DNA of 64,000 nucleotides from Stenogyne calaminthoides (taxonomy: Eukaryota > Streptophyta > Magnoliopsida > Lamiales > Lamiaceae): positions 21,089,667 through 21,153,666 of the forward strand of contig JBBCBC010000007.1 in assembly GCA_037126765.1 (NCBI GenBank), given 5' to 3'. Position numbers and translations under genes: made by a program. Shown in pieces: positions 20,690-33,414 of the stretch; the first letter of the stretch is position 1; every line of letters begins with the position of its first letter. A model generated the notes under the pieces. That model saw only the letters and a program-made list of their open reading frames with translations, did no database searches and was not told the DNA's origin.

Positions 20690-21937
20690 TTGTTGAATAT
20701 CAGCTAAATCGACTCACAAAGAAGTACTATAACCAAATTGATTTAATCAGATAATCCTTTAAACTGAGCATTTCCTTTAATCTAATAAACCTTAAATCCG
20801 ATCAGTTCCTTTAAACTGATAGACCTTAAATCTGGTAATCCTTAAAATCTGATCAGTTCCTTTGGATCTGGTAACATGTAAATCTGATCGATTTTTCACA
20901 TCAGTTCCTTGACTGATCTTCTGATCAGTTGAGATACCAAACTCAACTGATTCCTTTCTATCTCGTTAGTCTCTTAACCAGCTAGTTCTGGAGAACAATC
21001 CATCATGAATTTTAGGTGCCTTTTTCTCCAAGATCTGAAGCCCTAGCTCATCAGATAATTCTCTGAATCTGATCTCAGCTAGTGGCTTGGTTAGAATATC
21101 AGCCTTCTGTATATCAGTATGAATCTTTTCCATTCGATATTCTTCTTTTCAACGTGATCTCTTATTAAAGTGGTGTCTGACATCCACATGCTTGCATCTT
21201 GTATGTAGAACCGGATCGAAAAGTGATTGCAATAACACTATTACTGTCACAGAAAATAGGTACATTGTTAGCTTCAATGTTATAATCCCTCACCGACTAA
21301 GCGAGAGCGTTTGGGAACAATAGCTTCTCGCAGACCATATATTCGCTTCGGGTCGTAGATGTCGCGAATCGATGTCCTTCTTTTGAAAACCACGAGATCG
21401 GGTTTTTTACTTCCTAAGAACCGACATGTTCTCGAGGTTGATTTTTGTCAATCTTGCAACCTCCATAATCGTAATCGAGAATACCCACTAAGCTCTAGAT
21501 TATCATCGATGGGGTAAAATAAACCAAGGTTTATCGTCTCCCTTCAGATACTTAAGAATCCGCTTTAGTCGCTTTAGGTGGTCGATCATTGATTTGCCTG
21601 AAATCAACCGCATATACACCTTTTGCCAAAAAGTGATATCAGTCTGTCTTTGGAAGTTAGGTATAGTAGAGATCCAATGAGAGCCCTATATTCCTTTCCG
21701 ATTTGTTTTCGACCACCTCATCCGGATCCATCTTGAATCCGGTCATCATAGGAATTTTTGGCTTCCTTACAATTTTGAATTCCAAACTTAGCCAATAAAT
21801 TCCTAGTGTACTTTTGTTTGGCGATGAATATCCCTTCAGACTTTTTTGTTTAACTTGAAGACCCAGAAAGTAATTCATCTGACCCATCATGGACATCTCG
21901 AATTTTCCTTGCATCGGCTTTGTCAATCTTTTCACAT
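20690..21937 (-). pseudogene. Copia RNase H and C-terminal RT, copy 1
   Basis: On the minus strand the RT C-terminal part reads QGKFEMSMMGQMNYFLGLQV (near 21860-21910). It is followed by linker and then RNase H: FCDSNSVIAI, a HVDVRHHF-like motif, RDHVEKKNIEW, and ADILTKPLAE (about 21060-21260). These match the Ty1/copia RVT_2 and RNase HI order. Frameshifts are frequent. The RT is cut at about 21937, where the second ORF3 copy begins, so the YVDD part is absent here. Confidence 0.75.
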
Positions 21938-21949
21938 AGCCTCAGATCC

Positions 21950-24263
21950 GACTAGTCGCCGCTTCCGGTGACTTTCCGGTCCGAGTAATGGTCCAGATTT
22001 TGATGTCCCAAAGACCACAGCAAACCTTTCTTGCAATTGAGCTTTGTCCATGGGCCTTATCTTCGATGTGTCGATTGGTTTCTCAGATCCTTCCCCCTTT
22101 TGGTTTGATCAAAAAGCGCGATTGAGGTGGGAAGTCGAGACCCAAAGTTGACCGATAATGCCTCGATTTAGATCATTAGCAGATAAACCTCAAGTTTGAG
22201 TTGTTAGATTTCAAGCAGGTTATGTCACTGTCTTGGCGGTTTCCATTGTAGCGAAGAGTGTCCAAATCATTTTGCCAAATTCTCTTCCGATAACTCGAGC
22301 CTTTTCTCGGTGAGCGTAAAAAGAAGATTGATTTTGATCCACCTGTTTGACTTGTCATCAATCGATTTTTGTAAGCTCAAAGCAGAACATGGTGGTCATG
22401 GATTGGGAGAACCGATCTCGATTGCTTCGTTTTGTTTGAGATCGATTTGTCTACGATCGGTTAGCACTCCTCAATCTCTTCTTTCGGAGATCTTTGAGAC
22501 AAGATCTCGATCTCCAAGTTGATCGATGGTGATATGAGATGTAGGAATTCGATCCATCACTTGATCAAAGTTCGATTGTTTGTGCCTCCGGTGGTTGGTC
22601 GTGAACTGCAAAGACACCGGTTCCACTTTCATCGGCGACTCTCCATTCTCCATTTCAAATGTCTGTTTTCAGAGCTTCTGAGCGATCTCACTTTTCTTCT
22701 TCCGCAATTCCAACTTCCCGTGGATCGAAGCTTTCCACATTTATCGATATGAGCCAAATTTGGTGATCCCACTTTGGCGGAACTTTCCTCATATCGGTCA
22801 AAATCTGCGAACTCATCCGCACCACCCATCATTCAACAAGTAAGATAAGATCCGAGAAGCTTTTTTCTCTGAGATCTCTCCAGGTGAGGATCTCCATGAC
22901 TTCTTCCGAGCAGCGGGATGGGCGACCCGGTTGTGGATACATCTCATCAATCTCTCGTTCAATTCTTAGTCTAACCATTTTTTCGGTGATGGTCTTTGTT
23001 GATCCGGATCTGGGAATTATCCGTCGGATTCATTTGGATGAGATGGAAGCTTCTGGTTGTGCTTGAGTCGGCGGAAGTTATGCGATTGGTTCGACTGCGA
23101 TTGGGTTTGTAGTGGCGATTAGTATCTGGTTTAGGTTCATGAGCGGTGAACTAGGCAGAGTGACATGCTCGGCTGACCTTTTTAGTCCGATCGGTGAATG
23201 ACTTGAGGTTGAGGAGAAGGAGATTTAAATGATTGTGCTTCTACCTCCGGATCGTTTCCGGGCGAGCCCGGGTTGAGAAGCTTGCCCGTCTCGATTCGTT
23301 CTTTGTTGCGGCGCAATGTATCGGCTCTTTCTTTTCGACTCGTCTTCCATCTTCTTTAGAGTCATGGTAGCTTGCTTTTGCTTTCTTTTGCCTCTTCTCC
23401 GGGCCTTCACGGTTTTCGTTTCTTTTTCAGGAGCAACCGGTGTGGATGAGGCGGCTTCTTTGCTCTTTCCTTTCTTGATTTTGTTGGAGTGGGCTCCTTG
23501 TCATCGTCTGGTGGACCATATATAACGAAGTTGATGAGAGGAAGGCATTTGGGACTTGATCCCATTCGATTCCATTCGCTTGGCGGTTTGTCCTTCAATA
23601 TATTCGCAACCTTGTTGAGATTCTTGACTCTTTTTTCGAAAGACTTTGCTGGATTCATTGACTCCAAATTTTTCGTGTTCTTGGAGCAAGATGGCTTTAG
23701 GAAGTGTACTAATTGATGTTCTCGAGCCCCATCAATTATTAACGCCATGCCGTACATTTTGGTGATGTGAGAGCATCTGGGCTAAAATGAGATTCTATGA
23801 TCGTTCTTTGGAGAATGTCAAACAACGTCTGTACTTTCTTTTTGAGCATTGCCTGATGAATCCGGCTTTTCCGATGTTTGTCGCCTCTCTTAAAAGCTCT
23901 CCTTCGATTTCTTCGCCCTCATTCTCCTCAGAGTGCGGTGAGATTCTTTTTAAGTCAATGAGCAGACGAGTGATGTCCAGATTTGTCGGTCCTGATTTCT
24001 TTCTCCGTTGACCGACGACATCGATTCGTCTCTCGTTTTTTTCAGATCCACACTCAAATTGCAAGAAGAGTGAAGCTTTATCTTTGCATCACCGATTGCA
24101 GTGAGCAGAGCAATATGTTTCCAGTCCAGCCTTCTTCAGAATTTGTTCCACCTCCATGGATTCAGAATCCTCAGTGGTTCCAAACTGAACGAACTTATCC
24201 TCAAAGATCTTCGCCAGATTCGAGATAGTTGCACATGATCTTTCCTAGTCCATGAGTGGCCAT
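21950..24263 (-). pseudogene. SIRE ORF3 (env-like), copy 2, 3'-truncated
   Basis: A collinear duplicate of 14740-17142, starting at the equivalent ATG (24263, MATHGLGK). It shows the same YGPPDDDKEPTPTK stretch, basic region, coiled-coil part and RIPTSHITIDQL segment, but breaks off at 21950, missing the C-terminal 650 bp. It has more frameshifts than copy 1. The differences concentrate where copy 1 has CTG or CAG. Confidence 0.65.
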
Positions 24264-26035
24264 CTGGTGAGATAGACTCATTAAATTTGTGCATAATCAA
24301 TATCAATATCATACCGCGGAAAACAAAAGGCAATGAAGCAAAAATTTCGAAAAACAACTTTTGAAAACAATGTTTTTATCGGAAAGAAAGATTCATCATT
24401 AAGTTTAAAAGAAAATATTACCAGATTCAAATTTTCAGAGAAGATTTTGAACTCTAAGAAATCGTTTTGAAACGTAGAGAAAATTTGAAGTTTTTCAGTG
24501 AAAGTAATGCAAGTTTATGAAGCGTAAAAACTCGTGAGGTTTGATGAATCTTATATAGAGGCGAGGGTACAATAAGACAAGATTTTGAAGATCAATCGTT
24601 TTTGAAAAGATTGACGCTCCAGATTTAGGTTTTGATCGTAGGGTCGAAAAAACGACGCATTACACAAAACTTTTGGATTTAAAAGCACGATCAAGTAGCG
24701 GTTAATACATGTACCCCACGTCCGCATTAAATGATTTGCGAGTACACGCCACAAGGATAGGGTGCAGTAAAGGCAAATAATATCGATACGATTCGATAAA
24801 TAAGTGAAGAACAAGAGAAAAGAGATGCAGATTCCGGGTTGGATCGATGTTGTAATCGGTCAATATTACTTGTCAATGTTGATTCCAGCTTGTTGATCTT
24901 AATCATTCGCTTTAAGCCTTAAGAAATTTCCTAACCGATCCTTTCTTAACCGATCTTCTCCAACAGCATCGATTTGTTGAAACTTCAGCTTAGCCGATCT
25001 TTCCTTGAGCACGTCGATTTTTTTGATCTGCTTGATCGATTTGAAGTCCCCCTTCAACCGATATTTCGATATAGACCGATATATCCGATTTATTGGAGTT
25101 TCAAGCTCAGCAGATCTCTCTCATCCGATCATGCTCGTAAGTAATCGATTTTGGTTGACCTCATCCGATTCTTTTTGATTAAGCCAATTTTTGGGATAAG
25201 TGTTACCGCCCAAAACTTAGTCTAGAGTAGTAGCTTCTATTCCCTAAGTAGGCGGATTGACATGCGTAAATATCGCCCGAATCTCTCGATATGTCAATCA
25301 ACCGTGAATTTATCCAATTATCGGTCGCTAAGCGTGATTTCTACACTCTGTCCTTTTGATGCAAATTTCTGATAGGCTTCTTGAAATGAAAATTGCATTT
25401 GCATCCTTACTTGGCCTCTATAAATTGGACCAATGTTTTACACAACATCACCCATTCACCATACTTATCTTCTTTGTAAGAATCATGTATCTTGGTGAAC
25501 CCGCATGAGACTTCCCGCAAACACTTTTACACCCTTTTATATGGTTTCACCTTCTCAAATCTCAACCCTCAGATCCCTGGTTTCGCTTTTTTCAGAGTTT
25601 TCACATAATCATTGTCGCAGAATCTCTACCACTTTTGTTGAGGCGCAACCGAGAAGACACTTCTCCTAACCGATGCACCTTGCGGTGTCAGACGAATCGT
25701 AACCATCGAAAGTAAAAATCAGCGACACGTGTCGCATGAGATAAAACCTTTGGCACAGTTCGATAAATGGAGAGCCCTATATCCGATCCGATTTCCCCGC
25801 TTGGTCCTATCAATGCCGCCTCACTTATTGGAGAGTAATCGCGGTTTATTCAACACAAGGCATGAATTTACGGGGATGGAGCGCTTTATCATAAGGTTTC
25901 AGGTTTAGATTCTTCTTGTGTAAGAATGAGTCTTGGTTTAAATCGATGAAGGTTGAGTGGTTTCACCTTAGATTAAGTTTTACATTATGAAAAGTAGTGT
26001 CTTATTTCATCACCTTTTCATGCGATTTTTAATAA
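24264..26035. other. Second copy of the pol-ORF3 spacer
   Basis: Collinear with 17143-19094. It includes the minus-strand TATA at 24551-24560 (CTCTATATAA) and the plus-strand TATAAAT at 25419-25425. It lacks the inserted LTR found in copy 1 and runs straight into RNase H. No long ORF is present. Confidence 0.65.
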
Positions 26036-26998
26036 TGAAAATCGCTTGTTGAAATCGATCCCAAAAGAAATTCTATAACCAATCCATATGAAGCTTAAAT
26101 CATCCACAAAGAAATACTATAACCGGAACCGACAATCCTTTCCGGAATTTTCCTGAAATCGATAAGACTTATTTTGAAATGACCGGGCCTTTAAACCGAT
26201 AGATACCAAACTCGATAAACTAAAACCTGATGTTCCTATCCTTGAAATTCCATCAAACATTCTAAGCCCTCCAAGATCTAGTCCTAGTCATTGCATAAAT
26301 CTCTAACTGATTTTGTTAGAATAGTTTTAAAGTTCTCGATATTCGCTCGTGATTCTTATAAGGGCAAGTTTTCATATCCACATGCTTCGAGCCAAGAGAA
26401 CCGCTACTTTTTGGAACTCTTTGACAATGTTTAGGCATACGATTTCTTGGGCAACTGCTTTCCCAATCACCATTGTTGATGTAGACGCGTCCGCTTTTGA
26501 AAACTACCAGGACTCTAAGAATCGACATGTTCCCGGCTTTTGAAAACCACGAGAGGTTAAGAACCCATATGTTATCTTGCAACCTCCATAATCGAATCGC
26601 ATTACCCACTAAGCTCTAGATTATCATCCGACGGGTAGAATAAAACCAAAGTTTATTGTTCCTTCTGGGATACTTAAGAACCGCTTTTACCGCTTTAGTA
26701 TCGATCATCGATTTGTTTCGAATCTTGCACATACACCTATCGCAGTGATATCCGGTTCACAAATGTATAATAGAGATCCAATGAGAGCCCTATATTCTTT
26801 TCTGATTTGTTTTCGACCAATTTCATCCTGATCCATCTTGAACTACCATCATAGGAATTTTCGCTTCCTTACTATTTTGAACTCCAAACTTAGCCAAAAG
26901 ATTCCTAGTGTACTTTCTATGCATGAATATCCCTTCGCACTTGTTTAACTTGGAGACCTAGAAAGTAACCCATCACGGACCCATCATGGACATCAGGT
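26036..26998 (-). pseudogene. Copia RNase H and C-terminal RT, copy 2
   Basis: A degraded duplicate of 20690-21935. The RT end (PIMMTGFK-like, then MSMMG at 26990) and parts of the RNase H linker can be aligned, with many indels. It breaks off at nearly the same RT position as copy 1, after GGACATC, which places the duplication junction inside RT. Confidence 0.6.
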
Positions 26999-28010
26999 CC
27001 AGAGCGATTTGATAACATGGCGTCTTCTCGCTATTCCATTCCGCCACTCAATCATCCATCCAACCATCGAACGTCAACGCAGTATCGCTTCAGAATTCAT
27101 CGATTAACCGACGGGCGCTAAGTTGTTTACCCGTAGAAAACCATGCATCTAATCGAAGATATCCAATCAAATGAAATCCATCATCCAATCAAACCAGGAA
27201 TTTTTCTGCGCAAAGATTTTTCCTCAAGGAAACTCAGTTTTGTCCAACCATCCAGATCCATCAGAAGGATCTTGAGATCCAAAGATCAATATTATGTTGT
27301 TGTTCCTCCAACGTTCTTTAAAAAGTGCCAGCCCTTTATTGACGTGAGGGTATTTTTCTCATCTCTACGTTTGAAGATTCATATCTAATTGTGCCTTGGA
27401 TGACTGGTTTGTCGAATTATTCCCAAGATGCTTCTTTACCGATTTGAATCGTCTCCAAATTTCCTTTTACGATGGCTAGTTTTTCCGATTCTTGAGCAAC
27501 AAGTCTATCTCTCTTGTTCTCAAGATCCATTTTCTCAATTTGCCTTGATCCAATCATACATATGACCTCGTTCATTTCTCAGCTTCCCATATGAATCACC
27601 CTTTCTCCGCATGGCTAGAATCCAGCCTGGCCTTTATCCTTCTATGAAGTTGGTTCTTCCATGGATAATATTACAGAAGATTCGATGTTTTTTAATTTTA
27701 TCGGGGGGTTCCATTATCGATCATTCGATGACCTGTTATCCGTGTCCTTCGTTTTAAGGGCTTGCTGAGAACATCGTCCGCTTCGATAAAATCTTATTAC
27801 TAGTGATCGAGTGCAGGTTATGGTCCACTTGAAAAGAAGTCTCACCTGATGTTGAATCATCATGTGTCGGCGTGTGTCGATGGACCCATTTGTCGATGTC
27901 CGTCAGGAATTTAACCTCGATGGTATGAGTTCATGCCATCGCTCAAATTTATTCAGGTTCAATCTTCAGATCTGACATCCGGTGAGTCTAGATCCGGAAT
28001 GTAAATTGTT
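26999..28010. other. Unresolved block inside the 21-kb element
   Basis: This should hold the N-terminal RT, including YVDD, but I cannot read RT motifs on either strand. An 81-aa plus-strand frame (27143-27388) has no family resemblance. The block is either heavily corrupted pol or an unrelated insertion. Confidence 0.4.
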
Positions 28011-29003
28011 GGCGCTTCGATTTTTTTTCCTTGATCTTTATCCAGTCGAAAAATCGTCTTGTTGATCGTGCACATCTTGTTCTCCTCTTGGATCACAAGA
28101 CGCTTCATCAAAGATTTACACGGGTGTTTCTTCCATTATGGGTTCAATTGTAGACCCCGAAAGCTTTGCTAGATGAGGAATATCCTAGAAATATACTCAT
28201 CCTGGGGTCTCAAAAGTCTTCTCGACTTTTCTCCCATTGTCGTTAGGCACTTATGACTCAAAAAACACGGAAGTAAAGAACACGAGGTTTTCTCGTCCTT
28301 CCACAGCCTGAAGGGGGTGGTGTTTTAACTTAGCCTTAGGAAGACATCTCTCGAGTATGGCACGCAGTTGATTATTCTACTAAACGGCTTGCACATGTTC
28401 ACTAACATTGTCCGAAAGTTTCTTTTTGAGAGTTCTGCTCCTCGCTTAAATTGAGGCGCCCTCAAGCAATGACATGTCAGATAACAAACTTAGAGCAAAA
28501 ATCGAGAATAAAAGAGTTCGTAAATTTTTATCCGAGATTTTTACTACACCTATTAATCTTCTCATTTTGCAATTCTTTTAGCAATTTGTGCATCTTCAAG
28601 TCGCCTCATTCTTCTTATGTAAGAAATAACCTGTAAACTTTAGAATACCATCCAATTATTGTGAGTATATTTGGCCCGCTGAGATCGATCGTAACCGGGT
28701 CCAAACGGATCCATATTAGAGTATCACTGGATTCCATCCTAAATTGAAATGAAGCTTTTGACCATTTTCCTTCCGACATGCAAGACATCGATCCTTCGAG
28801 AACACTTCATTCGGAAGTCCTTCCACTAGAGACATCCTAGTTATTTTGTTAAGAGTTTTAAAGTTCGGGACGTCTATTCTTTTCGTGTCAGAGCCAAACT
28901 TTTTGCTTGTAGGGGATTTTTGGGCAACGTCATCACCGTAGATTGTTTGAACCAAAAGTAAAACCGCTACCGATTTCGATTTGATCAATCGGTAACTCAA
29001 CAC
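28011..29003 (-). pseudogene. Copia integrase region of the 21-kb element
   Basis: The minus strand shows, from 29003 down, the GAG_pre-integrase segment (NFKTLNKITRMSLVEGLPNE followed by VFSKDRCLACRK, with the second zinc-binding Cys pair). Near 28120-28230 is the integrase C-terminal part, with IFLGYSS-like and FDEA words recognisable across frameshifts. The DDE core is not readable. It belongs to the same pol as the RT further left. Confidence 0.6.
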
Positions 29004-31866
29004 CTAATCATTGTCAGAATTGTGAAACCGATAATAGGTTGTGCTTTAGACCTCGAGACAATGTAGAATTTTAAATTCATTCTCTGTTGTTCAACCCTTG
29101 GTATAGCTAAAGTTATCATCACCCAAATGCACATCTAAGTCTGGAGGCTTTTAGCCATGTGTGAGCATCCATATTTAGCAAGTTGCTTGACCTCCTTTGT
29201 TGGCTGCCTCCACGCGATCCCTAATCGATCAACAGTTTTATCATTCGATTGGGTCCCGAGGGGTTAGGTTTAGATTTGGGGATCCATACAAACAGTAGCA
29301 TTTTATCAGGATCAAGTAGATCGTGTAAGCCTGATTTGTCTCCCCATAATCACAACATAATCATACTCTATCCTCATATGCTTTCTTGTTTGTATGATTA
29401 GTGTGAACTCGGGATGAATTAGAAGACTTATGATTTAAACTTTTCAGTTTGTCTTCTTTTTATCCGGGGCAGGTTCAAAGTGCTGTTCTCTAATTTTCTG
29501 ACTAGTAGGGGTAGGTACGATCGCTACCATCAAAAGATTCATATCCTTTAGGCATAGATGGTTTTCAGCTTCAATTAAGCATGCTTATTAGGCAAATGAC
29601 CTTGACCGGTCTCGACAGACTTCCTTTTGTAGGTTGGGTTTTTCTGATTCCCTCGATCCGTTGATTAGTTATTGAGGTTTCTTTCAAGAACTAGGTTCTT
29701 CCGCTTGATTCCCTGCTGATGCTTTACCATTGGGGTCCATTTCTTCCTTTCTCGTTAGTGGCTTTACCTGCTCAACCGGGTCTTTACCCTATTAGATACA
29801 TTATTTGGCTTTTGATGTATCTTTTGTCGTAAATTCGGCCCGATTACACCAGAGATGAATCACCGGGGCTTTTGAGGACGTGGAGGGTCTCGATAGCCAA
29901 GTCCCTTCTTATCAATCTTTACCAAAAAAATAGGCGCTACGTTTTTAACGGCTTTGAGATGATTTTGAAAAAACATCTATTCCATTTTTCGCAGATTATC
30001 TCGAGGATTTTCGACTTTCACGATTCTAATAGCTCATCAATTAATTTTGTCATAAAGATTTTTGAAGTCATCACTTTGTCAGTTCGTTAATTTCCATCCT
30101 GATCTTTGATTCGCTTCCCTCGTGGCTTTAACTTCGAGAATTTTTAAATTCCCCGCCACCTTCTCGAAAGGGCTTCACCGATCTAAGTTCAGAGGCTTTA
30201 CATAGATCATTTCTTTAGCAAGTCGATTATTTCGTCCTCACCATCATTATCATTCTACCTCCACAATAAAGATAGTTGTTCACCGTGATCGAGAGATCTT
30301 CAAGCGTCAAAGTAGAGTAGAGTCCCATCTCCCCAAAGAGTGTGCTAATGATAAGTGCAGGTGTCAACGGTGGGGTTTGAGGTTACTCCTTTGATTGTCC
30401 TCCCGGCCATCAGCAGAAGTTCATCATCGCCCGACGAGAATATCGATCTTCATTTTCATAGAAGTCGATTTATTACCACTGGACAAAGTGTAAGTCTTCA
30501 CAGAGAGTATCCAGAGTCCTGAGGCGATATAGGAATCGCTTATTCCTCGGACAGACGCTGAACCATGGCTCCTTCGTCTCCTCAGAACGCTGTTTCTTCT
30601 CGCTCTCTTTCTTCTACATACCTGGATACCAAGACTATAAATAATTCCTGCTTCAAGACATTTGGAGATGCCCTTGATCCAATTCAATCTTTTCTTTCCG
30701 TGAATCACCTTCGCATTCCACTCCATCGTGACTTGCCTTCGATAGTAGTTCCAGCTTCTTCGCCCTGAATGGGTTTTCTTCTTTCTCATTCACTTCATCT
30801 TCTCTTTCATCTCTCGCGGATCCCTCCCATCGATTCTGTTTCTTCGAGATCCGTCAGTCGATTCCTACTTTTTTCTGGCTATGTTGATAGTCCCTTATAA
30901 AATCTCGATTTCTACCAAGTTGGACGCCCCGACTTCGCTTTCCCGGTAAGGTATTTATCCTGCTCGCTCTCGACTCATTATATTCCAACAGTTCGCTTGG
31001 TTTTTTCCTCAAGCAAGGTTACCTTAAAGCAACGGATTTTGAAGTTGAGGCTTCAATTAGTGGACCTTCATCTTCATCCGCTTGTCCTCTCAATCAAATC
31101 GAACTCGTGGAGCTTTATGCCTGGCAACAAGCTGCTTTGGTTTCATTTTTGAGATGTCTCCGCAATCCTGATCACCGCGGACCTTCATATCCACTTTCAG
31201 CAGAGACCTTAGGATCTTATATAGTTGATATCTTTATCGTATATCTCTACCAAGTTCAAGCTTGTTTATAGACATAGTAATTCTTCCATCGGTTCGCTGA
31301 TGGTTTCATGGCAAGATCTTTCATTTCGAACTTCACCAGCTTCTTTTGTAGACTATTGCCTTTTATCCTGCTCGCTTCCTCAGCAGAAAAACCTTAGTAT
31401 CCCACATTGCTTTCAAGCAGCATTTGAGATACTTAATCTTTTCTTTGCGGACCTTATCCATTGTTTTTCATGATAATATGTTTTGCATAGCGCCCGTAGT
31501 ATGCGCTTTTCTTCCGTGGTCCATCAAGGTCGGGCTTTTTTCGCACAAGACTTCCTGCGGCAAAGCCCCAGATTCCTCCGATAGAGGTTGTCGCGATAAA
31601 TGATGATGGGTCCTTCTTCATGACTTCCATCATTCTCCCACCCGACGAGCTCCAGGATGGTTGGACATATATATATGGCCTAAATCAGATAATTATCGAT
31701 CGGGAGAACTTCTTGCAGATCATGATACATACCGAGGTGTTATCCACGCCGAGTGATTTTGGAAAATGAGTTCCAGTTTTAAAAACGTTTTTTCAAGATC
31801 GCTTCAGCTTGACCACAAAGATTCTCAAGAATCGATGATACGGTAGTCAAGGGGTCGAAGAACCAA
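29004..31866 (-). pseudogene. Degenerate gag-protease region of the 21-kb element
   Basis: The position between the PBS and integrase implies gag and protease. The only readable trace is a zinc-knuckle-like TGQGHLPNKHA near 29590-29620. Many frameshifts prevent a protein model. Plus-strand frames at 30565-30768 and 31225-31473 are antisense shadows. Confidence 0.45.
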
Positions 31867-31868
31867 CA

Positions 31869-31880
31869 CCTTGATACTAC
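31869..31880 (-). other. Degenerate primer-binding site
   Basis: Directly after the LTR end, the minus strand reads GTAGTATCAAGG, close to the initiator-tRNA-Met type site TGGTATCAGAGC used by copia elements. It marks the LTR at 31881-33414 as the 5' one. Confidence 0.6.
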
Positions 31881-33414
31881 TGTAGGTCCCTTTAATCCAA
31901 GAGGGTGAAAGGGTAAGCCTGTGAGGGAGTGGTGAATAGACTTCAAAACTTTTTCGTAAGTGATCGTGTGAGAGCAAGATAGCCCCGATCAGAGGCGAGT
32001 GAATCCGGGCTTGGTCCGATAACCAACTTCATCGAACGCCTCAGAGGCGATCGCTTTCTAGAACTATCAGATTAATCGACGCCAATGGCTTAAGTTTTGT
32101 TGTGAAAAACCGCCAGATAAACCGATTCCAAAGTTGGTATTTTAATAAGATGACAAAATTGTCAGTCCCGATCAGATCGTGCTTTGGTGCTAACCGATCT
32201 TTTAACTTAGAATATGTATGCGCTTTTAAAGTTGTATGTGGAGAACAGCTTAATCAAAGCAGTAAAGGCACACAAGATTAAGGGTTCTACAAACTAGCCC
32301 CACGCCCACTCTTCCCTATAACAAGTGGCACCAACTTAACCAACTTAACCGACTTTAACCGATCGGATTTAGTTTTGTGTGTTAGTCCAACAAAGACACC
32401 AACAGATGTTTTAAGAGTTCTCACTCAACCGATCCTTAAATCAGATTAGAAACCCTAGATCGAATTCATAAAACAACTTATCCCAACTGGGTTCGGGGTA
32501 AGATTATTTTTAGTTCCAACTATGAAATCTTTTCAGGTATAAGTTGTTTTAACAAACCTAGATGAAAAGATTTCTATGCTAAGAACTTGTATGGATGAGA
32601 ACACTATATAGAATGTTTTGTTCGTGTTCTTCGTATGAAACTCGAGTATTTTTGTTTTGTCAAGCTTTTCAGATAATTTTGTGCCTTCACTAAGTGTGAT
32701 CCCATATTTATGTATCTTGAAATCAAAGAGTTTGCTTGGAGAGCAATTTGAATTTCAGCTATTTTTGGCAGACTTGCGTGCTTTGACGTGACGCAGTCAT
32801 GAACGGCACGGCCAAAGCGTTGAATATGTATTATTAGCCATGGAGAGAGCATCATCGATCTCCGAGTATCGCCCGCTCATACGGTTCTTCCTCATCGGAT
32901 AAAAGACTCTCATTTCTTTGCAATATGTTCTTCCAACCAAGAAGCCGACATTCTTTCTTTCGTGATCATCGACGTATGATCAGCGGAACATCACACTTAG
33001 TGGATTGACTCGGATCAATTGCCTTTACCTCGATAGTTCTTCGCCACTTAGCTTCAACCGCACCAACACGAGGTCTTCCGGTCCGATCTTCTCGAAGTCA
33101 TCCGACCTCGAAAGTATTCTAAGTTTGAACTTCATGACTTCACAAATTGAAGTTATCTAACTAGGATCAGATTCATCCCATCTTCCGCTCGGTTTCAGAT
33201 TCTCGCCCTATTTGGATATCACCGTTTCCAATCAGATCGACTCTATACATATCGAGTTCCCTCAATACGCGACCTATCTTTATTATAACGGGTTTGTTCT
33301 ATACAATCATTATCAATCGGTCTCCCGGTAGCGGTATTATAAACATCACTACCAATGTCCGGACGGCCCTATTATACTTTCTGTTGAACTTCATCAAAAC
33401 TAAATTTCCCAACA
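31881..33414 (-). repeat. 5' LTR of the 21-kb element
   Basis: A 1534-bp LTR with the same termini as 12379-13947. It differs from its partner mostly by small indels at CTG/CAG words, and the LTR TATA region near 32275 is disrupted. ACCGA follows at 33415-33419. Confidence 0.88.

Larger units (their letters stand above)
12379..33414 (-). mobile_element. SIRE-type Ty1/copia element with internal duplication, 21 kb
   Basis: The flanking LTRs (12379-13947 and 31881-33414) share start and end sequences (TGTTGGGAAATTTAG and GGACCTACA on the minus strand), and ACCGA is duplicated directly outside (12374-12378 and 33415-33419). From the 5' LTR leftwards come a degenerate PBS, gag and protease remnants, integrase, RT, RNase H and ORF3. 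Then a second RT, RNase H and ORF3 set follows, then a PPT and the 3' LTR. The pol order (integrase before RT) is copia; the extra ORF after RNase H marks the SIRE/Maximus lineage. All coding parts are broken. Confidence 0.85.
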
